64,000 nt of DNA from an uncultured Prevotellaceae bacterium (lineage in GTDB: Bacteria; Bacteroidota; Bacteroidia; Bacteroidales; Bacteroidaceae). A model generated the notes under the pieces. The model saw only the letters and a list, made by a program, of their open reading frames with translations. It searched no databases and was not told the origin of the DNA. The stretch covers positions 62,001 to 126,000 of the forward strand of contig ONGG01000002.1 of assembly GCA_900317305.1 (NCBI GenBank), in the 5' to 3' direction. Positions 50,606 through 61,100 of the stretch are shown piece after piece. Made by a program: the position numbers and the translations under genes. The first letter of the stretch is position 1. The number at the start of each line of letters is the position of its first letter.

Positions 50606-52555
50606 ATGAAAGCTAATAGTTTAAAATATATCCTTGCTGCCGGGCTCGTTTGCTGTGGCCTCTCCACCACAATGACATCCTGCAGTGATGTGCTCGACGA
50701 GCAGCCTCGTAGCCAGTTCGACCCGACTTTCTTCAACACGAAGGCCGGTATCGAGGGCGGTCTGACATCGCTTTATGCTCACCTGCGCTATTTCTATGGC
50801 AATGGTTACTATCTCAACAGCTTGGAGACAGGTACCGATGAGTATACCTACGCCCAGTCGGCCGACGCTAACTTCAAGGATGCCGACCTCTCAGGTGTTG
50901 GCCAGATGGTCCCCACCAACAGTATCGCTGGTGGATGCTGGGGCACTGCCTTCGCAAACATCAATACCGCCAGTGGTATCATCGAGAACGGTGCCGATGC
51001 TGGTATCGACGCTTCGCTTCTGGCAGAGGCTTACTTCTTCCGCGCATTCGACTACTTCATCCTCGTGCAGACCTATGGTGGCGTGCCACTGGATCTGGGT
51101 GCCGGCGAACTGAAGTTCAACACCTCTACCGTGCGTACCTCCGTGCGTAATACCGTGCCCGAGGTCTATGCTGCCATTTTCTCCGACCTGGAGAAGGCCA
51201 TTGCCGACCTGCCCGAGAATCCTCGTCTCACAGGCACTGCTACGAAGAACCTGGCCCGCCTGTATCTCTCCAAGGCTTATCTGACTTATGCATGGTGGCT
51301 CGAGAACCCGAAGAACATTCCTACCTATCCCGAGTGCCAGCGTAATGCCGGCGAAGCTCAGAGCTACTTCAAGAAAGCTTACGACACCGCCATGGCTGCC
51401 ATCAACCAGCCTGGTCCTTACAAACTGCAGCCCACTTTCTACGACGTGAATGTGGCTACCAACGACCGCAACTCCGAGATCATGCTCTATGCCGACCACG
51501 ATGAGGACGAGAAGTTCGGTAACGGTGGCGCTGGCTACGGATGGGGTAGTGGTGGCTCGCCCGAGAACTTCGCTTACTGGATGGAGACCTGGAACTACAC
51601 CGAGATGACTGCCAAGGCAGCCTCGGGTGCCGTCATCAATCCTATCCAGCGTGAGGCAGTGCAGGCCCTCGGTCGTCCTTGGACCCGTATGGCTCCTATC
51701 GCCGACAACTTCATGGAAGGTGGTGTATGGGAAGATGCTGTGAAGGCTATCGACTCTCGCTATGATGCCACTTTCACCCTGCGCTATCACACCAACTGGC
51801 AGAAGTCTGGAAATAATGAGCCTTACGTCTTTGGTGCCAATGGCATGCAGGTGCTGCCCAACGAGGTTTACTTCAGCTGGGTGCCCGAGAGCGAGGACAG
51901 CAAGATCAATTATACCGGTGCTGATGGCAAACTCGGTTTCGGTGAGATGCCCGGACGTCCCGACTTCGTTGTGGCCGTCAACCATATCAGCCGTAAGAAG
52001 TACCCCATCAACTGGAAGATTGGAATCTACCGCACTGACAACGCCGGTGGACTTGGCTCGAAGGTGAACGGTGGTAGCCCCCGTCCTTGGAACATCGCCA
52101 AATTCTCCGAGTTCTATCTCATCGCAGCCGAGGCTGCTGTGAAACTCAACAACAATGCTGAGGCCTATCGCCTTGTCAACGTTCTCCGTGAGCGTGCCGG
52201 TAAGCAGACCTTCAGCCAGAACGACAATGTGGCCGTATCTGTAGACCACAGCGCCGAGATGGTTGCCGCTACTCCTGCCATCATCACCATCGACTTCATT
52301 CTCGATGAGCGTAGCCGTGAGTTCTGGGGCGAGGGATACCGTTGGTTCGACCTTGTTCGCACCCAGACTTGGGCAGAGCGTGCCTCCAAATATCGCATTG
52401 CTGGCAGCGGTTATACCGACAAGGATCTTGAGACCTTCACCCGTGACATCCCCGCTGGCTACTACCTGCGCCCGATTCCTCAGGGACAGCTCGATGGTAT
52501 GGAGATGTCTGACGAAGAGAAAGCTCTTTACCAGAATCCTGCATACAGGAACTAG
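50606..52555 (+). CDS. SusD/RagB-family surface glycan-binding lipoprotein
   Basis: 649 residues, a large member of the family. Lipobox with Cys26, SusD_like_2/RagB helical TPR core (about 60-350), and C-terminal ENREFWGEGYRWFDLVRT-type motif (ERSREFWGEGYRWFDLVRT, about 570-588). It forms the lid of the SusC transporter. No glycoside hydrolase follows: a terminator comes 38 bp later. Confidence 0.95.
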   Translation: MKANSLKYILAAGLVCCGLSTTMTSCSDVLDEQPRSQFDPTFFNTKAGIEGGLTSLYAHLRYFYGNGYYLNSLETGTDEYTYAQSADANFKDADLSGVGQMVPTNSIAGGCWGTAFANINTASGIIENGADAGIDASLLAEAYFFRAFDYFILVQTYGGVPLDLGAGELKFNTSTVRTSVRNTVPEVYAAIFSDLEKAIADLPENPRLTGTATKNLARLYLSKAYLTYAWWLENPKNIPTYPECQRNAGEAQSYFKKAYDTAMAAINQPGPYKLQPTFYDVNVATNDRNSEIMLYADHDEDEKFGNGGAGYGWGSGGSPENFAYWMETWNYTEMTAKAASGAVINPIQREAVQALGRPWTRMAPIADNFMEGGVWEDAVKAIDSRYDATFTLRYHTNWQKSGNNEPYVFGANGMQVLPNEVYFSWVPESEDSKINYTGADGKLGFGEMPGRPDFVVAVNHISRKKYPINWKIGIYRTDNAGGLGSKVNGGSPRPWNIAKFSEFYLIAAEAAVKLNNNAEAYRLVNVLRERAGKQTFSQNDNVAVSVDHSAEMVAATPAIITIDFILDERSREFWGEGYRWFDLVRTQTWAERASKYRIAGSGYTDKDLETFTRDIPAGYYLRPIPQGQLDGMEMSDEEKALYQNPAYRN

Positions 52556-52593
52556 TTACTCATTAGGATAATTTTATTTAGGTTTTTAGGTTT

Positions 52594-52620
52594 GGGGCAG
52601 CTGTGACAGCTGCCCCTTCT
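52594..52620 (+). terminator. Terminator of susCD
   Basis: A 10-bp perfect stem, GGGGCAGCTG with CAGCTGCCCC (52594-52603 and 52607-52616), then TTCTTC. Gap 52621-52749 shows no gene. Confidence 0.8.
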
Positions 52621-52749
52621 TCGTGTCTCTTCTCTGTCGGTCACCATCCTTGTTCCCCATCCCATGAATACCCTTTCCCCATTCCTGCAAATGTGTGTGA
52701 ATTGTGCTTAATTAGAGTGAAAATGTGAGGCTGTTCGTTCAAAAACCAT

Positions 52750-52757
52750 TACTTTTG
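52750..52757 (+). promoter_or_regulatory. -7 box of the small secreted protein
   Basis: TACTTTTG, only 5 nt before ATG 52763, implying a leaderless mRNA. Confidence 0.6.
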
Positions 52758-52762
52758 CTCAC

Positions 52763-53257
52763 ATGAATCGGTTGACTCTTACATTGTGCCTCTTGGTGAT
52801 GTCGATGGCCATTTGTGCCCAGCGGCGGATGGTGGTGTGCGATATCGAGACGCTCAGCCCCATCAGTCAGGTGAGCGTAAGGAGCAGCGCAGGAGTAGAA
52901 GTCACCGATTCGATGGGCTTTTTCAGCGTGCCCGACTCTTGCAGGAGCCTTGTCTTTACCCATATCAATTACGAGAGCAGGTTGCTCAACGTCGACGAGG
53001 TGCGCGACACGGTGTTCCTGGTGTCGCACGAAATGAGTATGCGTGAGGTTGTTGTCTTTGGTAAGGGAAAGGACGACGGGCTCCGCGACCGCATCAATAA
53101 GATGCTGGTTCTCAACAAGACCGATGCCCAGTTGCTGGGCAGTGACCCTTCGAAGGGTGGCAACCTGTTTGGCCTTATAGGAAAACTCTTGCCCAAACGC
53201 AAAACACGTGCCGAGAAACGCAAGCAGAAAGCCCGTGAGATTATCGAGAATTATTGA
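52763..53257 (+). CDS. Secreted protein with carboxypeptidase-regulatory-like domain
   Basis: 164 residues. Signal peptide (about 1-19), a CarboxypepD_reg-like beta domain (about 20-95: VVCDIETLSPISQVSVRS, GFFSVPDSCRSLVF), then a basic helical tail (KRKTRAEKRKQKAREII). Probably periplasmic or at the outer membrane. No partner is clear. Confidence 0.75.
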   Translation: MNRLTLTLCLLVMSMAICAQRRMVVCDIETLSPISQVSVRSSAGVEVTDSMGFFSVPDSCRSLVFTHINYESRLLNVDEVRDTVFLVSHEMSMREVVVFGKGKDDGLRDRINKMLVLNKTDAQLLGSDPSKGGNLFGLIGKLLPKRKTRAEKRKQKAREIIENY

Positions 53258-53441
53258 TAGCAGACACCCTGGATTAACCTCGTCAGGCTCAATGAATAAT
53301 CGCAGTGGTAATGTCTGAACTCCTGCACTTCTGCACTCCAGCACTCCTTCCAACTGGCAAAAGACGAGTTAATAATTCTTAAAACCGCTAAAAATTATTA
53401 ATTTCGTTTTCTTCCTAACCTCACATAATAAATAAAAGTAG

Positions 53442-53595
53442 TACCTTTGCAGTCCGATTATTACGGGGATACACTTAGAACCCCAGGAGCGGCGTGTTAA
53501 TAGTCGTGCTTTTGGCCAGGCGCGATGGTTAGTGAATCGTCATTCCACCTTATTTTAATTAAATTGTTTTTTAGTAGTAAAATTTTAATTTCGAA
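53442..53595 (+). promoter_or_regulatory. Promoter and long leader of rplM
   Basis: -7 box TACCTTTG at 53442-53449, then about 140 nt of leader. A GGGG...CCCC hairpin (53465-53484) and a second hairpin (about 53527-53549, GGTTAGTGA with TCATTCCACC) can form. Ribosomal operons often carry such autoregulatory leaders; this is a structural guess. Confidence 0.45.
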
Positions 53596-54057
53596 ATGAA
53601 CACTTTAAGTTACAAGACTATTTCCGTGAACAAGGAAACAGCCAAGAAAGAGTGGGTGGTCATCGATGCCTCCGGACAGGTGGTAGGCCGTCTCTGCTCG
53701 AAAGTGGCCAAGTTGCTCCGCGGAAAGTACAAGCCCACATTCACCCCGCATGTTGACTGTGGTGACAATGTGATTATCATTAATGCCGACAAGGTGATCT
53801 TCACCGGCAATAAAGAGACCGACAAACTCTACACCCGCTATACTGGTTATCCAGGCGGTCAGCGTTTTGACACACCTGCCAAGCTCCGTCAGAAGAAAGA
53901 CGGTGCCGAGCGCATCATCCGTCATGCTGTCAAAGGCATGCTCCCCAAAGGTCCTCTTGGCCGTAGCCTGCTCTACAACCTCTACATCTACGAGGGTACC
54001 GAGCACAAGCACGAGTCTCAGAAACCCAAAGCAATTGACATTAACCAGTATAAATAA
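53596..54057 (+). CDS. rplM: Ribosomal protein uL13
   Basis: 153 residues. Motifs WVVIDASGQVVGRLCSKVA (about 20-38) and GMLPKGPLGRSLL are typical of uL13. Starts the operon rplM-rpsI-rpsB-tsf. Confidence 0.96.
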   Translation: MNTLSYKTISVNKETAKKEWVVIDASGQVVGRLCSKVAKLLRGKYKPTFTPHVDCGDNVIIINADKVIFTGNKETDKLYTRYTGYPGGQRFDTPAKLRQKKDGAERIIRHAVKGMLPKGPLGRSLLYNLYIYEGTEHKHESQKPKAIDINQYK

Positions 54058-54066
54058 TCAGGAAGA

Positions 54067-54459
54067 ATGGAAATCAATTATACAAATGCAATAGGTCGTC
54101 GCAAGAGTGCCGTGGCACGCGTTTATCTCGCACCCGGAACTGGCAAGATTACCATCAACAAGAAAGACCTCACCGAGTATTTCCCATCAGCCATCCTGCA
54201 GTATGTGGTGAAACAGCCACTCAACCTGCTCAACGTGGCCGACAAGTATGATGTGAAAGTGAACCTCGACGGAGGTGGCTTCACCGGACAGAGTCAGGCT
54301 CTGCGTCTGGCCATCGCCCGCGCACTCGTGAAACTCAATGCCGAGGACAAGAAGGCACTGAAGAGCCAGGGCTTCCTTACCCGCGACTCGAGAGCCGTGG
54401 AGCGCAAGAAGCCAGGTCAGCCCAAAGCACGCCGCCGCTTCCAGTTCAGCAAGCGTTAA
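54067..54459 (+). CDS. rpsI: Ribosomal protein uS9
   Basis: 130 residues. Starts with AIGRRKSAVARVYL (about 6-19) and ends in the conserved basic tail PKARRRFQFSKR. Nine bp after rplM. Confidence 0.96.
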   Translation: MEINYTNAIGRRKSAVARVYLAPGTGKITINKKDLTEYFPSAILQYVVKQPLNLLNVADKYDVKVNLDGGGFTGQSQALRLAIARALVKLNAEDKKALKSQGFLTRDSRAVERKKPGQPKARRRFQFSKR

Positions 54460-54475
54460 TACGCATTGGCTGGCT

Positions 54476-54518
54476 GAGTTTAGCATCCAAACTGGTGAGA
54501 CTCCGGGCCTGCGAGGCC
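54476..54518 (+). promoter_or_regulatory. Structured rpsI-rpsB spacer, possible S2 leader
   Basis: The 126-bp spacer can form AGTTT/AAACT (54477-54493) and GGCCT/AGGCC (54506-54518) hairpins. No promoter -7 box is clear. It may be an uS2-sensing regulatory element or a processing site. Confidence 0.35.
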
Positions 54519-54585
54519 TGCGATTACTCATCGGCTGGTTAGAATACAACTAAAAGGAACGTAAACAATAATTATTTTCAATAAA

Positions 54586-55452
54586 ATGGCAAGAACAAAT
54601 TTTGACATGCTGCTGGAGGCTGGCTGCCACTTCGGACACCTCCGCCGCAAATGGAATCCCGCTATGGCTCCCTATATCTTCATGGAGCGCAACGGCATAC
54701 ATATCATCGACCTGCACAAGACCGTCGCCAAGATCGACGAGGCTGCAGAGGCACTCAAGCAAATCGCCAAATCGGGCAAGAAAGTACTTTTCGTCGCTAC
54801 TAAAAAACAAGCTAAGAGCATTGTAGCCGAGAAGGCTGCAAGCATCAACATGCCTTACGTCATCGAGCGTTGGCCGGGCGGTATGCTCACCAACTTCCCC
54901 ACTATCCGTAAGGCCGTGAAGAAAATGGCCAACATCGACAAACTGATGCAAGACGGTACTTTCTCCAACCTCTCAAAGCGTGAGTTGCTGCAGGTGACAC
55001 GCCAGCGCGCAAAACTGGAGAAGAACCTCGGTTCCATCGCCGACCTCACCCGTCTGCCCTCCGCTCTCTTCGTCGTCGACGTGATGAAGGAGAACATCGC
55101 AGTGAAAGAGGCCAACCGCCTGGGTATTCCTGTTTTCGGTATTGTGGATACCAACAGCGACCCCAACGACATCGACTTCGTGATTCCAGCCAACGACGAT
55201 GCCAAGGACAGCATCGACGTCATCCTCACCGCTTGCTGCGCCGCTATCGCAGAGGGTCTTGAGGAGCGCAAGGCTGAGAAGGCCGACGAGAAAGCCGCTG
55301 CCGAGCAGAGCGAAGAGGCCGCCGACGCCAAGCCCAAGCGCGTGCGCAAGGCTCGCAAGGACGCTCCCGCCGATGAGGCTCCTGCCGCAGAGGAAGCTCC
55401 CTTAGAGGAGGCTCCTGCCGCTGAGGAAGAGGAAGCTCCCGCTGCCGAGTAA
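54586..55452 (+). CDS. rpsB: Ribosomal protein uS2 with long acidic Ala/Glu/Pro tail
   Basis: 288 residues. Standard uS2 core (LLEAGCHFGHLRRKWNP start, about 7-23; WPGGMLTN, about 105) to about residue 225, then a tail of about 60 residues built of Ala, Glu, Pro with a basic patch (KPKRVRKARK). The E. coli protein is about 240 residues, so the tail is extra. Followed by tsf. Confidence 0.95.
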   Translation: MARTNFDMLLEAGCHFGHLRRKWNPAMAPYIFMERNGIHIIDLHKTVAKIDEAAEALKQIAKSGKKVLFVATKKQAKSIVAEKAASINMPYVIERWPGGMLTNFPTIRKAVKKMANIDKLMQDGTFSNLSKRELLQVTRQRAKLEKNLGSIADLTRLPSALFVVDVMKENIAVKEANRLGIPVFGIVDTNSDPNDIDFVIPANDDAKDSIDVILTACCAAIAEGLEERKAEKADEKAAAEQSEEAADAKPKRVRKARKDAPADEAPAAEEAPLEEAPAAEEEEAPAAE

Positions 55453-55494
55453 TTTTAACGAATTGTTTAATCCAAAAAAGATTTTTCAGATAGT

Positions 55495-56496
55495 ATGGCT
55501 TACAAACCAAACATGGAAGATATCAAGAAGTTGCGCGCCATGACAGGTGCCGGACTCGCTGATGTGAAGAAAGCACTCACCGAGGCCGAGGGCGACTTCG
55601 ACAAGGCCAAGGACCTGCTCCGCGAGCGTGGTCTGGCTATCGCCGCCAAGCGTAGCGACCGTGAGACCTCCAACGGATGTGTGCTCGTGAAGGTTGCCGA
55701 CGACTTCGCTGCCATCCTCGCACTGAAGTGTGAGACCGACTTCGTTGCCAATGGTGCTGATTTCATCGCACTCACCCAGAGCATCCTCGACGCTGCTGTC
55801 GAGAAGAAGTGCAAGAGCCTCGACGAGGTGAAGGAACTGGTGCTCGCCGACGGTCAGAAGGCTACTGAGGCTGTGACACAGCGCTCGGGTATCACTGGTG
55901 AGAAGATGGAACTCGATGGCTACAACTTCCTCGAGGGAAAGAACATCTACTCTTACAACCATCAGGGCAAGAACATCCTCTGCACCCTCGTGCAGCTCAA
56001 CAAGGACTTCGAGACTCAGGGCCACGCCCTCACCATGCAGGTGGCTGCCATGAACCCCGTCGCTCTCGACGAGGAGAGTGTGCCCCAGTCTGTGAAGGAC
56101 AATGAGCTCCAGGTGGCTATCCAGAAGACCAAGGAAGAGCAGATCGAGAAGGCTGTGGTGGCTGCTATCAACAAGGCTGGCATCAACGCCAACCTCGTAG
56201 ACAGTGAGGATCACATCAACTCCAACATCGCCAAGGGTTGGCTTACCGAAGAGGAGGCTCAGAAGGCTCGTGAGATCAAGGAGAAGGTGGCTGCCGAGAA
56301 GGCTGCCAACCTGCCCGAGCAGATGATCCAGAACATCGCCAAAGGCCGTCTGGCCAAGTTCTTCAAGGAGAACTGCCTCGTCAACCAGGAGTTCATCCAG
56401 GCTGAGAACAAGGAGAATGTTGCCGCTTACCTGAAAGCTGCCGACAAGGAGCTCAAGGTGGTCGATTTCAAGCGCTTCACCCTCCGCGCCGAGTAA
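55495..56496 (+). CDS. tsf: Elongation factor Ts
   Basis: 333 residues. N-terminal KKLRAMTGAGLADVKKAL (about 10-27) and SDRETSNGCV (about 55-64) are EF-Ts marks; the central domain holds KCETDFVANG. Recycles EF-Tu-GDP. Ends at a terminator. Confidence 0.96.
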   Translation: MAYKPNMEDIKKLRAMTGAGLADVKKALTEAEGDFDKAKDLLRERGLAIAAKRSDRETSNGCVLVKVADDFAAILALKCETDFVANGADFIALTQSILDAAVEKKCKSLDEVKELVLADGQKATEAVTQRSGITGEKMELDGYNFLEGKNIYSYNHQGKNILCTLVQLNKDFETQGHALTMQVAAMNPVALDEESVPQSVKDNELQVAIQKTKEEQIEKAVVAAINKAGINANLVDSEDHINSNIAKGWLTEEEAQKAREIKEKVAAEKAANLPEQMIQNIAKGRLAKFFKENCLVNQEFIQAENKENVAAYLKAADKELKVVDFKRFTLRAE

Positions 56497-56526
56497 TCAA
56501 GGATTCAACAATCCACAAATAGACAG

Positions 56527-56552
56527 AAGCCTCCTCTACAGGGGGCTTTTGT
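56527..56552 (+). terminator. Terminator of ribosomal/tsf operon
   Basis: AAGCC(T)CC (56527-56534) pairs with GGGGGCTT (56541-56548), then TT. Confidence 0.7.
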
Positions 56553-56637
56553 CGTTGATGTGCCTTGTCGTTTATGCTCTTTGTCTGGTGCAAAAATAAT
56601 TTTGGGCATATTTATTTCAGTTTTATCAGATTTTCAC

Positions 56638-56645
56638 TACCTTTG
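56638..56645 (+). promoter_or_regulatory. -7 box of secreted protein gene
   Basis: TACCTTTG, about 50 bp before ATG 56697. Confidence 0.55.
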
Positions 56646-56696
56646 CGGCAAGAAGGCGATGTGAAGAACCATCGCCAAACCTCAAAATTGCGCAAT

Positions 56697-57374
56697 ATGA
56701 GAAAACTTTTACTTTTTTGCTTGTCGTTGTTCGTAGGCACGACAGTGGGCTATGCCCAGGACGATGACGTGAACCACGCTTTTGAGTTTGTCACCAACGA
56801 CGGTGTGGTGATTCCCCATGGCTCGGTATATGTCATCGACAAAGTGGTGACCGAGGAAGACCCTGAGACGGGTGAGACCTTCCCCATGCTGCCTTCCGAC
56901 TTCGTCATCAAGAATGTCAGTGGCACTGCAACCGACTTGGTGAGGATTGCCAACGAAATCACCCGCATCGACAATGGCAGTTATTCCACCTGCGCGATGG
57001 GTGCATGTCTCGCCGGGCGTACCGAACCCGAGTATTTCTCGTCGTCGGCCGGAACCATCGAGCCAGGAGCCACTAGTGGCGACCTGCAGACCGAGTGGTA
57101 TCCCGACACCTATGGAGAGTGCGATGTCGACCTGCAGATTGAGATTGGGGAGAACGCTGGCTTCGGACAGTTCGGCTTCCTCGATTTCGGTCCGCTGATC
57201 ACCGTCAAGTTTGTTTATTATGACTTCTCGCGTGTCGACGAGGGCATCAGCGGTGCTCCTGCACGCATCGTCGGTCGCTATACGCTCGATGGCCAGGCTG
57301 TCAACTACCTCCAGCATGGTGTCTATATCCTTCGCATGAGCGATGGCACCAGCCGCAAGGTGGTGGTGAGGTGA
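56697..57374 (+). CDS. Secreted protein with possible type IX sorting tail
   Basis: 225 residues from ATG 56697. Signal peptide ending about GYAQ (residue 20). A beta-sandwich-like centre with a few Cys (CAMGACLAG), then a C-terminal GRYTLDGQAV..HGVYILRMSDGTSRKVVVR. That end resembles the conserved C-terminal domain that targets proteins through the type IX system, whose sortase gene porU follows 716 bp later. Substrate status is inference. Confidence 0.7.
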   Translation: MRKLLLFCLSLFVGTTVGYAQDDDVNHAFEFVTNDGVVIPHGSVYVIDKVVTEEDPETGETFPMLPSDFVIKNVSGTATDLVRIANEITRIDNGSYSTCAMGACLAGRTEPEYFSSSAGTIEPGATSGDLQTEWYPDTYGECDVDLQIEIGENAGFGQFGFLDFGPLITVKFVYYDFSRVDEGISGAPARIVGRYTLDGQAVNYLQHGVYILRMSDGTSRKVVVR

Positions 57375-57485
57375 TCACCACAACCTCTTTTCCTTCTCTT
57401 GCCCACGATTCCATGGTCCTGGCCTCCGCTGCCGTCACGATGGAGTGGTGGGCAGGATTGTATCATCCACACGCCATCAACCCTT

Positions 57486-58100
57486 ATGAAGATATTTGCC
57501 GTAGCAGCCAACTACCCGTCACACAATATTTTGGGCGATAATGCGTTATTTTCTTATCACGACCCGGTGATATTCACCAAGGCCGACTCGTCGTTGCTCA
57601 AGGGCAACCGGCCCATGTTCCTGCCCGACGACCTCGGGCGAATCGACGTGGGGGCATCGCTGGTGGTGCGCATCTGCCGGCTCGGCAAGAGCATACCGCA
57701 GCGTTTCGCCCACCGCTATTACGATGCCGTGACTTGCGGTGTCGACTTCACTGCGGTAGAGCTGGAACAACGGTTGCGACAGCAGGGACTGCCCTGGGAT
57801 ATGTGCAAGAGTTTCGACGGCGCCGCTGCCATCGGCAGTTGGCTGCCGGTCGAGGAAACAGGGAAGCCCCAAGATGCACATTTCCATATCGATGTCAATG
57901 GCACGACACTCCAGCAAGGATGGGGTGGCGACATGCTGCACGATGTCGACAGCGTCATCGCATACATCAGCCGTTACTTCACCCTGCGCACGGGCGACCT
58001 CCTCTTCACCGGCTCGCCGGCATTCCACGAGATTCATGTCGACGATCATGTCGAAGGGTTCGTGAACGACCAGAAAATACTCGATTTTAATGTTAAATAA
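57486..58100 (+). CDS. Fumarylacetoacetate hydrolase-family protein
   Basis: 204 residues from ATG 57486. The FAH core includes DAVTCGVDFTA (about 82-92), a helical SFDGAAAIGSWLP segment (about 117-129) and LLFTGSP (about 175-181). These enzymes split or hydrate acylpyruvates; the exact substrate is unknown. Its stop overlaps porU's start. Confidence 0.85.
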   Translation: MKIFAVAANYPSHNILGDNALFSYHDPVIFTKADSSLLKGNRPMFLPDDLGRIDVGASLVVRICRLGKSIPQRFAHRYYDAVTCGVDFTAVELEQRLRQQGLPWDMCKSFDGAAAIGSWLPVEETGKPQDAHFHIDVNGTTLQQGWGGDMLHDVDSVIAYISRYFTLRTGDLLFTGSPAFHEIHVDDHVEGFVNDQKILDFNVK

Positions 58101-61100
58101 GACCTATCGGCATATCCTGCTCACCATCCTCTTCCTTGCCAGTGTGGTAAGGGTGGATGCCCAGCGATTCTACAACCTCACCGCCGACGAGGTGAGAATC
58201 GACTCGGTGCTGCCCCAGTTCGGGTGCAGCATCCCCTTGGGTGAGCATTTCGCCGATTCGGTATATACCGTCAGCATCCGCTATCCCGAGTTTTTCGAGA
58301 TGACGCCCAGTGACATCCTCCGTTACCAGACCATCACTTCCGACCCGTTGCTCGAGATGCCACAGCCTGAGACCACAGTTGTGGTGGAACGCAAGAAAGG
58401 GTCGCTCGAGGTGAGGTTCGTGCCTTTGGTCTACCGCGACGGCAAATACCAGATGCTCGTCAGTTTTATGCTCGCCGTCGAGGCAAGGCCCGCCAACAAG
58501 GGATTGCGTAAGGTTCAGACTGCCTCCTCGCGCTATGCCGACAACTCTGTCCTGGCTACCGGCCGATGGGCAAAGATCAGGGTGCCTTCGTCGGGCTTCT
58601 ACCAGCTCACCGATGCCCTGGTGAGGGAGGCCGGATTCTCAGATCTCTCCAAGGTGAGGGTGTATGGCTATGGTGGCGCGTTGCAGAACGAGAAGTTGGT
58701 GCCGGCCGAGCTGATAGCCACCGACGACCTGAAGGAGGTGGAGACCTGTATTATCGGAGGCCGACGGGTGTTCTATGCACAGGGACCCGTGAGTTGGGCT
58801 GCGCCGAACACGATGATGCGCACCCGCAATCCCTATTCCGACTACGGCTACTATTTCATCACCCAGACCGACGAGGCGCCTGCTACTGTCGACAGCGCCA
58901 CCTTCGTCAGCAGCCACTATCCTATGCCCGCTGATTATCATAGCTTGCACGAGGTCGACAATTTCGCGTGGTTTCATGGTGGTCGCAAACTGTTTGAGAA
59001 CACGCCCGTCAACGTGGGGCAGTCGCACGACTATATCCTTGCCAACCCCAGCGCCGATAGGTATGGCACACTTGCCATATCCGTCACCGCAGGCAACAAC
59101 ACCATGGTGCGGGTGAGCCTCAACGACTCCATCCTGGGCACCCTCAATGTGAGGATGAAGAGCTACGACAAAGGCAACGAGGCTGTGGCCACCTATGAGG
59201 TGTCCAATCTCAAAAGCACCGATACCGTGCGCGTCACCACCATCACAGGCGGTCCGGCACGGCTCGACTATATCGACATCTATACGGCCACGCCCAGGGC
59301 GTTGCGCAATCTCTCTTCGGCCTCAATGCCTGTGCCCGAGTATGTGTATGGCATCACCAACCAGAACTTGCATGCCCACGGACCGGCCGACCTCGTCATC
59401 ATCATCCCCACATCGCAGAAACTGCTTGGTCAGGCCCAGCGCATCGCTGCCATGCATGAGCAGCGCGACTCCATGCGCGTGCGTATCGTGCCTGCCGACG
59501 AGATCTACAACGAGTTCTCCAGCGGTACGCCCGATGCCAATGCCTACCGCCGCTATATGAAGATGCTCTACGACCGCGCCGATACCGACGCCGACCTGCC
59601 CAAGCACCTCCTCCTCTTCGGCGATGGAAAGTGGGACAACCGCCTGCTCACCTCCAACTGCCGGGGATATTCGGCCGACGACCTGCTGCTCTGCTATGAG
59701 AGCGAGGACTCCTACAACGAGGTGAACTGTATTGTCGACGACGGCTTCTACGGTCTACTCGACGACGGCGAGGGCATCAATCCCATGTCGTCCGACAAAC
59801 TCGACCTGTCCATCGGACGTTTTCCTGTCTCCACGGTCGACGACGCGAAGACACTCACCGACAAGACCCTCGCCTATGTAGAGAACGCCAATGCGGGCAG
59901 CTGGCAGAACATCGTGGCCGTGCTTGGCGACGACGGCAACTCCAATAGCCACATGGCCGACGCCAACAACCTGGCCACCATGGTGAGTTCCAACTATCCG
60001 GGCTACCAGGTGAAGAAGGTGATGTGGGATGCCTATACGCGTGTCACCTCTGCCACTGGCAACACCTATCCCGATGCCACCAAGGAAATCAAGCAGTTGC
60101 AGTCGTCGGGTGCCTTGGTCATCGACTATTCTGGCCATGGTTCCGAAATCAGCATCTCACACGAGCGTGTGCTCACCCTGAAGGATTTCCAGGAGTTCAA
60201 CAATACCAACTTGCCGCTCTGGATCACCGCCTCGTGCGACATCTCACCCTTCGACGGCACCGACGAGAACATCGGTGTGACCTTGGTGTTGAACAAGAAG
60301 GGTGGGGCGGTGGCTACCTTTACCACCACCCGAACGGTATATCAGGGCTACAATGCCTCGCTCAACCGTGCCTACCTGAAGTATGTGCTCGACGACACGG
60401 GCACGCGCCCTGTCACTCTTGGCGAGGCCCAGCGGCTGGCCAAGAACCAGATGATTGTAGACCGTGAGGATATCACGGCCAACAAACTGCGCTTCTCGTT
60501 GCTCGGCGACCCCGCCTTATGTCTCAACATCCCCATGTACAGGACGGTGGTCGACAGCATCAATGGCAAGGCTCTTTCTGCCGACACCGACATCACTATC
60601 CATGCCGGCGAGACGGTGAGCGTCAGCGGACATGTGGAGCACCGTGGCGAGCGGCTCACATCATTCGATGGCGTCATCACCGGTACCGTGCGCGACGCCG
60701 AGCAGTTGGTCGAGTGCAAAGGCCAGGCCGAGGACTCCAGGTCTATCTTCAAGTTCTACGACCGTCCTAACGTGCTCTTCAATGGCTCCGACAGCGTGCG
60801 GGCAGGCCAGTTCGCTTTCTCCTTCGCTGTACCCATGGACATCAGTTATTCCAACGGCAGTGGCATGATGAACTTCTATGCCGTCGACAATGCCCACCTG
60901 CGCATCGCCCATGGGTCAAGCGACCGCTTCAATGTGGGCGGAACGGGCATGATGGAGAACGACTTCATCGGACCATCCATCTTCTGCTACCTCAACACCC
61001 CGTCGTTCTCGAATGGCGGCGATGTGAACACCACGCCTTATTTTGTGGCCAAGATCACCGACAAGGATGGCATCAATGCCGCCGGAACGGGCATTGGCCA

